From the NCBI GenBank assembly GCA_002309335.1, contig DBXH01000028.1, forward strand, positions 1 to 16,087: a stretch of 16,087 nucleotides of DNA, given 5' to 3'. The position numbers and the translations under genes were made by a program. Of the stretch, positions 1 to 5,810 are shown one piece after another. The stretch's first letter is position 1. Every line of letters begins with the position of its first letter. The stretch comes from Bacteroidales bacterium UBA1217. Lineage in GTDB: Bacteria; Bacteroidota; Bacteroidia; Bacteroidales; P3. The notes under the pieces were generated by a model, which was not told the DNA's origin, did not search any database, and saw only the letters and a program-made list of their open reading frames with translations.

Positions 1-936
1 GAACTCTATGTGGGTTGCGCTGGCGGCGTCGATGCCACTCTGAGCATTCCCTACAAGACTGAAAAGGCTCCTAAGAACTATTGCGCCTACAAGCTGACCC
101 TTGGCGGTCTCAAGGGCGGTCACTCCGGTATGGAAATAAACACCGGCCGTGCCAACGTCAACAAGCTGATGTTCCGTCATCTGCGTTGGGTCGCCGAGTG
201 CGGTTTACGTCTTGTAAGCATCAATGGCGGCAATATGCGTAATGCTATCCCGCGCGATGCAGAAGCTGTTATCGCCTTTCCGAAGGAGCATACCGAATGC
301 ATCCTCGCCGAATTCGACAAGGTCGCCGGTTGGGTGAAGAAAGAACTGGCTTCGGTTGAGCCCGATTTCTTTATGAAATATGAAAAGGTCCGTATGAGCC
401 AGAATGTTATCTGCAATGCCGACACCCAGAAGATTATAAATCTGATGATGGTTGCTCCCAACGGTGTTATCCGTATGAGCCGCGATATGGAAGGTCTTGT
501 CGAGACCTCCCTCAACCTCGCCATTGTTAAGACTACCGGCAAGAACTTCACCGTTCAGGCTTTGCTCCGTTCGTCGGTCGACACAGCCAAGGAAGCCCTT
601 GCCGAACGTCTTGTCTGTCTCGCAGAACTGGCTGGCGGTACCTGCAAGCTCAGCGGCGCTTATCCCGGCTGGAAGCCCAATATGCAGAGCCCGCTGCTGA
701 AGACTATGAAGCAGACTTACAAGAAGCTCTACAATAAGGAGCCTGCGGTGGTTGCTATTCACGCAGGTCTTGAGTGCGGTCTGCTCGGCGGCAAGTATCC
801 CGAAATGGATATGATCAGCTTCGGACCCACACTCCAGAGCCCGCACAGTCCCGACGAGCGTGCCAACATCCCCAGCTGCAAGAAGTTCTTCGACTATCTT
901 GTAGCTGCTCTTGAGGCAATACCTGAAAAGAAGTAA
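1..936 (+). CDS. pepD: Aminoacyl-histidine dipeptidase (PepD, M20 family), C-terminal part
   Basis: This is a cytosolic zinc dipeptidase that cleaves Xaa-His and other dipeptides. The reading frame is open from the first base (E-L-Y-V-G-C-A-G-G), so the GTG at position 10 is an internal Val codon, not the start. About 175 N-terminal residues of a usual ~485 lie outside the window, including most metal ligands; in PepD the VGCAGG segment follows closely on the D-S-E ligand stretch. Visible PepD features are the lid-domain motif LKGGHSGMEI near codon 38, followed by N-x-N-K-L, and the C-terminal S-P-H-S-P-D-E-R, whose His (codon 844-846) corresponds to the last zinc ligand of the family. The frame ends with TAA at a normal C-terminus (LVAALEAIPEKK). 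The next gene starts 74 nt downstream beyond a hairpin. Family assignment is firm; the exact dipeptide specificity is not visible. Confidence 0.93.
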   Translation, partial: ELYVGCAGGVDATLSIPYKTEKAPKNYCAYKLTLGGLKGGHSGMEINTGRANVNKLMFRHLRWVAECGLRLVSINGGNMRNAIPRDAEAVIAFPKEHTECILAEFDKVAGWVKKELASVEPDFFMKYEKVRMSQNVICNADTQKIINLMMVAPNGVIRMSRDMEGLVETSLNLAIVKTTGKNFTVQALLRSSVDTAKEALAERLVCLAELAGGTCKLSGAYPGWKPNMQSPLLKTMKQTYKKLYNKEPAVVAIHAGLECGLLGGKYPEMDMISFGPTLQSPHSPDERANIPSCKKFFDYLVAALEAIPEKK

Positions 937-947
937 ATTATTTCATA

Positions 948-1003
948 ACTGAAAACGGAGAACGGAGAACAGGCTGACGCATCAGATTTGTTTTCCGTTT
1001 TCC
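948..1003 (+). repeat. Heptad-repeat hairpin between pepD and the glycosyltransferase
   Basis: The left arm 957-971 pairs over 15 positions with the right arm 989-1003, with two G-U wobbles in RNA. A nested 4-bp stem (974-977 with 982-985) sits in the loop. The left side is three tandem heptamers (TGAAAAC, GGAGAAC, GGAGAAC at 950-970); the right arm holds two inverted copies of GGAAAAC. The stem ends 7 nt before the ATG of the next gene, so it could act as a terminator or attenuator for pepD, or could mask the ribosome-binding region. There is no long T-run after it, so a pure terminator role is uncertain. Confidence 0.6.
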
Positions 1004-1010
1004 TTTCCTT

Positions 1011-1967
1011 ATGCTGATATCGTTCGTCATACCAGTCTTCAATTGTAGCGACTCACTCAAAGGTTGCCTTCATTCGTTGTCGCCTTTGCTGACGGCGGGT
1101 GAGGCGGAGGCTGTTGTTGTTGATGACGGCTCGAAGACTGATGAGGCTGGAGCTGTCCGCCGCTGTGTTGACGAAATGAAAGAACAGCATTCGGCAATAA
1201 CTCTTGTCCGTATCGAGCATCGCGGCGCTTCGGCGGCGCGCAATGCGGGTGTTGAGGCTGCCAGGGGACGTTTCGTGTGGTTTTTTGATGCCGATGACCG
1301 AGCCGACCCTGATACCCTTACATCGCTTTCGACTTCCCTTAAGGAACTCCCGTCCGATGTGGATCTATTCCATACTGGTCCGATGAAAACTAGTCGTAAT
1401 AGTAAGGAAAGTATCATTTGTATGACTAGTCGTAAATGTTCTGCGGCGGAGATACTTGTTCCGAGGAGTGGGTGCTTGGATCACACTACCTATATTATCA
1501 GCCGTAGGTTGTTGCAGGCCCGTCCGGAATTGCGCTATGCTGAAGGGCGGTCGTTGCTTGAGGATTCGGTGTTTGTGTTACGTCTGCTGGATGCTGCGTC
1601 GGTCATTTATGTCAACGAGTTGCTACGCCCTTATGTCCGAGTAACGGGTCGTAGCTCGCTGACGGCTGGTTCTTGGAAACCGGAAATGTGTCGTCGATGG
1701 CTGCCTGATATTGAGGCATTTTTCGACGAGCTTATCCGTTTTGTTGGCGACCATTCGGACTATCTGTATCTGGAAGCGTTGTATCGTCGTTATTGTTACC
1801 TCTATCTGCGAGTACTGGCGGTCAAAGGTTGTCCCTGGTCTCTGCTTCGCGGTTTCCGCCGCCGGTTGCGGGCGGCAGGTTACCGTCCGGTGAAGCTTAA
1901 GGAACGTCTGATTAATAATAGTGCTATACTGTATTTATTTTCCACCTGTTGTCGTTTGCTGCGATGA
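1011..1967 (+). CDS. Family 2 glycosyltransferase (GT-A fold)
   Basis: This 318-residue enzyme probably transfers a sugar from a nucleotide sugar onto a surface or capsular glycan at the cytoplasmic membrane face. The GT2 signature is complete: an N-terminal FVIPVFN strand, the nucleotide-binding D-D-G at residues 38-40, a H-R-G-A-S-A-A-R-N-A-G segment (70-80), the metal-binding D-A-D-D at 93-96, and an E-D pair at 183-184 (LLEDSVFV) where these enzymes place the catalytic base. The C-terminal 100 residues are Arg-rich and hydrophobic without a clear membrane span. The ATG at 1011 sits 7 nt after a strong hairpin. The stop codon overlaps the start of the next gene (ATGA), so the two are translationally coupled. 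The donor sugar and acceptor cannot be read from sequence. Confidence 0.9.
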   Translation: MLISFVIPVFNCSDSLKGCLHSLSPLLTAGEAEAVVVDDGSKTDEAGAVRRCVDEMKEQHSAITLVRIEHRGASAARNAGVEAARGRFVWFFDADDRADPDTLTSLSTSLKELPSDVDLFHTGPMKTSRNSKESIICMTSRKCSAAEILVPRSGCLDHTTYIISRRLLQARPELRYAEGRSLLEDSVFVLRLLDAASVIYVNELLRPYVRVTGRSSLTAGSWKPEMCRRWLPDIEAFFDELIRFVGDHSDYLYLEALYRRYCYLYLRVLAVKGCPWSLLRGFRRRLRAAGYRPVKLKERLINNSAILYLFSTCCRLLR

Positions 1968-2977
1968 ATACTTTAGTTGCGCTCATACGTTTTGGACTCT
2001 TCGGAGCCGATATCCCCAACGGGATGCTGCCTGCCACCGAGGAGGGTTGGCGGAAAATGTTCGACCTTGCGCGTCGTCAGGCGGTTACGGCGTTGGTCTA
2101 CGATGCAATACTGAAGTTGCCCCGTGAACAATGCCCGCCGCGCAGCGTCCTGTTCCATTTCACATCAATGACGCAGACCATCGAGGCGGACAACCGCCGC
2201 CGCGAGGAAGCTTTGGCGCATTTTGCCGAACTAATGAAGAGCGAACTGTTGTTGCCGACTGTGGTCGTGAAGGGGTCGTCGCTGGCGCAACTCTATCACA
2301 ATCCTCTGCATCGCGAATGTGGCGATAATGACCTCTACACGGGAACCGACACCGAGAGGGTGGCGAAGATGATGGAGGCTCGCGGTGTTGCCGTCGAGCG
2401 CAAAGACCCGCGCCACATCACCTTTTCATTCGAGTCTGTAACTTTTGAATGCCACAACTACCTTCTGTATCACAACGATGATATCCAATGGCGCTTTACG
2501 CCAATGGCAAATGGCTCTTTGCTTACGCTGGAGCGTGAGCAGCAGGCCTTCTTTCTGGCTAAACATTGCGAGCATCACGCTGTGTTTTTCCACAATCCCG
2601 TTAGGCTGCGCAGCCTCGTAGATTGGTGTCTGCTGCTTGGCGGCAAGGAATTCGACTATGCCGCATTCCAGACGGTAAAGCAAGGTACCGACGTAGACCT
2701 CTTTGCCGACCTGATGAGCTGCTATTGCAACAGCTTGTTCGGTGTGCAGCTGCCATACGATGCTGCCCGACTCAAGACCAAAGGAGTTGAGGATTCCGAC
2801 TTCGACAGACTCTATATGCAATGTCCTGAGCGGTCACGATGGGCCGCTGTTCGTGTCGTGCGGCGCAGCTGGAAGTATCTGCGTTACGGGCGCCTCTACC
2901 GCGCCATCTATAGCGAGTCGATGTTCCGAAGGTTCTATTTCCATAACGTAGGAGTTGCCATTAAAAATAAATTATAA
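1964..2977 (+). CDS. Uncharacterised nucleotidyltransferase family protein (PF14907-like)
   Basis: This 337-residue protein resembles the NTP_transf_5 group of the polymerase-beta nucleotidyltransferase superfamily. The diagnostic stretch is V-V-V-K-G-S-S-L-A-Q-L-Y (about residues 100-111) followed by R-E-C-G-D-N-D-L-Y, where D121 and D123 form the expected metal-binding D-x-D. A frame-consistent TTG at 1949 exists, but I chose ATG 1964 because it makes a 4-nt ATGA overlap with the glycosyltransferase stop, the usual arrangement for coupled translation. After the core come a His/Cys-rich central part (AKHCEHHAVFFHNP) and a basic C-terminus. Members of this family are often found beside glycan genes, which fits the neighbour here, but the transferred group and substrate are unknown. 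The gene ends 2 nt before a bidirectional terminator. Confidence 0.8.
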   Translation: MNTLVALIRFGLFGADIPNGMLPATEEGWRKMFDLARRQAVTALVYDAILKLPREQCPPRSVLFHFTSMTQTIEADNRRREEALAHFAELMKSELLLPTVVVKGSSLAQLYHNPLHRECGDNDLYTGTDTERVAKMMEARGVAVERKDPRHITFSFESVTFECHNYLLYHNDDIQWRFTPMANGSLLTLEREQQAFFLAKHCEHHAVFFHNPVRLRSLVDWCLLLGGKEFDYAAFQTVKQGTDVDLFADLMSCYCNSLFGVQLPYDAARLKTKGVEDSDFDRLYMQCPERSRWAAVRVVRRSWKYLRYGRLYRAIYSESMFRRFYFHNVGVAIKNKL

Positions 2978-2978
2978 A

Positions 2979-3010
2979 AGAAAAGCCCCCGCATCCGCGG
3001 AGGCTTTTCT
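2979..3010. terminator. Bidirectional intrinsic terminator
   Basis: A 14-bp stem with one mismatch (2979-2992 pairs with 2997-3010, loop ATCC) is GC-rich in the centre and flanked by A-tracts and T-tracts on both sides. It lies between the convergent ends of the plus-strand nucleotidyltransferase gene (stop 2977) and the minus-strand thioredoxin-like gene (stop 3036), so it can end transcription from both directions. Confidence 0.9.
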
Positions 3011-3035
3011 TTTTCTAAAGAAACTAGTAATCTAG

Positions 3036-4631
3036 TTATTTTTTGACAACCTTCTGGAGGCTGCTGCCGTTGACGGTGTTAACGCGGAACATATAGACAC
3101 CGTTGCTCAGATTGCTGATGTCTATGCTGCTCTCATTGCTGGTCATAATTACGCGGCCGCTCATATCCATAACCTCAACGCTCTCGATGCCTTCAGCGTC
3201 GATGTTGACGATGCCGGTGGTGGGGTTGGGGTAGAGGTTGATTTCGACGCCGTTGACGGTGTTGATGTCAGCGTTGGGTTGGTCGCCGGTGGTGACTTTG
3301 ATAGCCCAAGTTACATCATAGCCCATACTGGCCATTGTCATCCAACTGCCCTGATATTTGGTCCAGCAGCTGTTGGGATCGCCGCAGTAGTAGTAGCTGT
3401 TGCCATCTACATATAGGCTCATAGGATAGCCAGCGCCGTTGGGAGCGGTGAAGGAAATCCAGAGGCTCTTGGTCTGATCCAAAGCTACAGCGCCGCTGCA
3501 GTTGATGGTCATCCAGCCTTCGCCCTGACCTTTGACGACGCGGTCGTAAATTTTGGTTTCAGGAGCGTTGTTGCCGCCTTGATAAACTTCGAGGGTGTAG
3601 TTCTGTGTACCTACGGCGTAAACATCGACGCTCTTAATATACTGTCGGCCGTTCATAAACTGAGCGGGGAACATAACGCCCCAGGTGCTGGAGGAGCCGA
3701 TTTTGTAACCGGCGCTGGCTTTGCTGTCGGCGTTGCTCAAGTTAGATGCATAACTCATAGTGTTGCCCCAGTTCCAGCTGAAGACAGTCACGTTCATTGT
3801 CTTGGTGGTGGTACCGGTGGTGTTGGTCACGGTGAGGGTTACGGTGTAGTTGCCGTCGGTGTTCCAGCTGGTGGTGATGCTGGACTGGTTGCCGCTGGTG
3901 ACGGTGGCGCCCTGGATATCCCAGCTGATGTCGGTCACTTCGTCAACGCTGACGATGTTGGCGGAAAAAGTCACCTGGTTGCCGTTGACAACCATTGTGG
4001 GGCCGTCGATGTCGATTTTGGGAGCGACGCCAGGCTCAGGATATTGAGTCAGAAGGGCGCTGATAGCGGTGACGGCTTCGCTGGCGTCGTAGGGGCCGAA
4101 CCCCCAGTCAGTGCCGTAAACGTCGCACCAGTAGCCGGTGGGCGAAACGAACACTACTGTCGGGTAGCCGGTGATGTTGGAGTTGCCGATAAGATTGTTG
4201 AAGCCCTCATCGTTGATGATGGGATAGGGGACGGTGCCGCCGTTGGTCCAGTCGCCCTGGGTGTTGCCCGAGCCGGTGATTTCAGCAGGGTCGGTGGTCG
4301 ACGCGTCGCTCTCGACCCAGATAACCTCGACTTGTGAGCCTAGTTGGTTTTTGATAGCCTCGAGGATGCCGTTGGTGTGCATAACCCAGCACCACGAGCA
4401 CCATGTGGCCGAATAGTCGATAACCATACATTTGCCGGCATTGCGGATGTCGGCTGTGCTAATGGTCTGTGTTGGATCTAGGAAGTTCACGCCAGTCACA
4501 TCCTGAACGATAGGATACCAAGTAGGGCTGGTTTTTGCGCCTTTCGGAGCAAGGTTTTTGGCGCTCTCAATCTGGGCGAAAGCGGAGAGGCCCAGCATAA
4601 GTGCCAATGCAACTGATAATATTTTTTTCAT
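3036..4631 (-). CDS. T9SS-exported thioredoxin-like protein with PKD domain
   Basis: This 531-residue protein is probably exported by Sec and then T9SS. It has a signal peptide (1-20, ending SAFAQ) and a thioredoxin-like domain at about 45-195 with a redox pair C78-S-W-C81 (ATWCSWCWVMH) and a likely cis-Pro at P157 (G-Y-P-T-V-V-F). A PKD/Ig-like domain spans about 203-285 (GNYTVTLTVTN). A beta-sandwich resembling cleaved-adhesin domains spans about 288-450, and a type A sorting domain covers 463-531 (LYPNPTTG... GRVIM... GVYMFRV... KVVKK). The likely role is disulfide oxidation, reduction or isomerisation on exported proteins, or a peroxidase/resa-like function, but the partner is unknown. 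CSWC differs from the classic CGPC. A promoter lies about 75-105 nt upstream, and the gene is divergent from the 5095 lipoprotein. Architecture is clear; biochemical activity is inferred. Confidence 0.9.
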   Translation of the reverse strand: MKKILSVALALMLGLSAFAQIESAKNLAPKGAKTSPTWYPIVQDVTGVNFLDPTQTISTADIRNAGKCMVIDYSATWCSWCWVMHTNGILEAIKNQLGSQVEVIWVESDASTTDPAEITGSGNTQGDWTNGGTVPYPIINDEGFNNLIGNSNITGYPTVVFVSPTGYWCDVYGTDWGFGPYDASEAVTAISALLTQYPEPGVAPKIDIDGPTMVVNGNQVTFSANIVSVDEVTDISWDIQGATVTSGNQSSITTSWNTDGNYTVTLTVTNTTGTTTKTMNVTVFSWNWGNTMSYASNLSNADSKASAGYKIGSSSTWGVMFPAQFMNGRQYIKSVDVYAVGTQNYTLEVYQGGNNAPETKIYDRVVKGQGEGWMTINCSGAVALDQTKSLWISFTAPNGAGYPMSLYVDGNSYYYCGDPNSCWTKYQGSWMTMASMGYDVTWAIKVTTGDQPNADINTVNGVEINLYPNPTTGIVNIDAEGIESVEVMDMSGRVIMTSNESSIDISNLSNGVYMFRVNTVNGSSLQKVVKK

Positions 4632-4707
4632 TTATTTTTTGCCTTGTTATTGACCATCAGGCTCTTCGGCGTTAGTTAATAATTAAAATTCAATTTTATC
4701 CAAAATG

Positions 4708-4737
4708 CAAAGATACAATTTTTTTATAAATCTTCAA
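4708..4737 (-). promoter_or_regulatory. Bacteroidota-type promoter for the thioredoxin-like gene
   Basis: Read on the minus strand, positions 4715-4708 give TATCTTTG, a perfect match to the -7 consensus TAnnTTTG. Positions 4737-4735 give TTG as a -33 element, with a 19-nt spacer. Transcription would start near 4700, leaving a leader of about 70 nt before ATG 4631. The motif match is direct; promoter activity is inferred. Confidence 0.7.
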
Positions 4738-5003
4738 TATTTTTTTATTAACAAATTCTTTTTTCTTAAAATGCATCTACTTTGTTTCGGTTCTGAGGTG
4801 GTTATGGTGAGGTTCTGGGTTTACGCATAAAGTTTAAATTATACGTATCTATTTTTTTTTATTGGGAAAAGAAGTGAGAAAAGCGCCTTGATTTTACCTT
4901 TTTATAGAGTAGAAAAAAGTTGTTTTGATGTGGATTGTACTATTTGGTGCTTTGTTTTAGGTGTTGATAGTCAGCGGATTGAAAATTGTTTTATGTAAAA
5001 TGT

Positions 5004-5033
5004 TTTGTAATTGTGATTTTTTGTGTATATTTG
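5004..5033 (+). promoter_or_regulatory. Bacteroidota-type promoter for the adhesin-like lipoprotein gene
   Basis: The -7 element TATATTTG (5026-5033) fits TAnnTTTG, and TTTG at 5004-5007 fits the -33 element, with an 18-nt spacer. A start site near 5040 would give a leader of about 55 nt before ATG 5095. Confidence 0.7.
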
Positions 5034-5094
5034 CAATTTGTAATTTGTAATACAAAGGGGGAATCTATTTATTAACCAACAATTTATAATTATT

Positions 5095-5754
5095 ATGAAA
5101 AAAGTAGTAAGATTTTTTGCAATGGCAGCATTCGTTTTCGGTATGACTGCTATGGTTTCCTGCGGCAAGGACGACCCTGAAGACAACGGTGGCAATGGTG
5201 GTAACGGTGGTAGCGGAACCAACACCGAGACAGGCGATCCCGTTCTTCTCGATGAGAACTTCGACAATGGTATTTCTGGCTGGACTAACATCGACGCTGA
5301 CGGTGACGGTATTTCTTGGGAGACTACAACTGAGGCATTCGGTGAACCTGCTGGTCACAATAGCACTGAATGCGTTGTTTCGGCTTCGTTCATCAACGGT
5401 GTTGGTGCTCTTGAACCCGACAACTATCTGGTAAGCCCCCAGATTCACATCCCCGGTGCCGGTGGCTACAACCTGACTTGGTATGTCTGCCCTCAGGATG
5501 CTTCCTATCCAGCTGACCACTATGCTGTCTATGTTGGCAAGGTCGAGAACGGTAGCTTCGTTCCTTCGGGCAACGCAATCTATGAGGAGGATATCACCGC
5601 TAAGGGCGAACCCAAAGCTCAGGGTACCTGGCGTCAGCGCTCGGTCAACCTCGACGCTTACAAGGGTCAGGATGTCCAGATCGCTTTCCGTCACTTCAAC
5701 TGCACCGATCAGTTTATGATGCTTATCGACGACGTAAAGGTTAGCAACGAATAA
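5095..5754 (+). CDS. Surface lipoprotein with cleaved-adhesin-like (choice-of-anchor J) domain
   Basis: This 219-residue protein begins with a lipoprotein signal peptide; C23 in A-M-V-S-C is the predicted lipidated residue. It is followed by G-K-D-D, which matches the K-(D/E)2 lipoprotein export signal known in Bacteroidota, so surface exposure is likely. A Gly/Asn linker (31-41, NGGNGGNGGSG) leads to a concanavalin/jelly-roll-like domain at about 50-216. Its hallmarks are E-N-F-D-N-G-I-S-G-W with D-G-D-G just after (about 54-72), N-Y-L-V-S-P (110-115), and a closing F-R-H-F-N-C...I-D-D-V-K-V strand. Such domains occur in gingipain-type adhesin regions and in many Bacteroidota surface proteins and probably bind glycan or protein. 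There is no T9SS sorting domain, as expected for a lipid-anchored protein. The gene has its own promoter and terminator, so it is probably monocistronic. Confidence 0.87.
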   Translation: MKKVVRFFAMAAFVFGMTAMVSCGKDDPEDNGGNGGNGGSGTNTETGDPVLLDENFDNGISGWTNIDADGDGISWETTTEAFGEPAGHNSTECVVSASFINGVGALEPDNYLVSPQIHIPGAGGYNLTWYVCPQDASYPADHYAVYVGKVENGSFVPSGNAIYEEDITAKGEPKAQGTWRQRSVNLDAYKGQDVQIAFRHFNCTDQFMMLIDDVKVSNE

Positions 5755-5773
5755 TCTTTATTGCTAGAAATAA

Positions 5774-5805
5774 CAAAAAGGTGCCTGATCAGGCACCTTT
5801 TTTTG
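5774..5805. terminator. Perfect palindromic bidirectional terminator
   Basis: Bases 5775-5802 form a perfect palindrome centred at 5788/5789 (core GGTGCCTGATCAGGCACC), with a left A5 tract and a right T7 tract. It sits between the convergent ends of the lipoprotein gene (stop 5754) and the large minus-strand gene (stop 5811), and serves both. Confidence 0.93.
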
Positions 5806-5810
5806 TTGCT

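Larger units (their letters stand above)
4632..5094. other. AT-rich divergent intergenic region
   Basis: This 463-nt gap separates two divergent genes. It is strongly AT-rich with long A/T runs, as is usual for Bacteroidota control regions. Beyond one promoter-like element for each flanking gene (listed separately) and a duplicated AATTTGTA word just before 5050, I see no coding region, RNA gene or stable hairpin in the central part (about 4760-4990). Confidence 0.7.

Noticed and set aside
983..990. CAGATTTG as a -7 promoter element for the glycosyltransferase gene
   Set aside because: It mismatches the TA of the consensus, lies inside the hairpin and would leave about 14 nt of leader; no matching -33 element is present.
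1949..1963. TTG at 1949 as start of the nucleotidyltransferase
   Set aside because: It would give a 19-nt overlap with the glycosyltransferase gene and a rare start codon; ATG 1964 with an ATGA overlap is the more usual arrangement.
3579..4337. 252-codon plus-strand open frame opposite the thioredoxin-like gene
   Set aside because: It is antisense to a gene with clear domains and consists of Gly/Val/Ala-rich low-complexity translation caused by codon bias; it has no family motifs.
5065..5694. 209-codon minus-strand open frame opposite the adhesin-like lipoprotein
   Set aside because: Its C-terminus runs into the promoter and leader of the plus-strand gene and it shows no domain, whereas the plus frame has a lipobox, export signal and adhesin-like domain.
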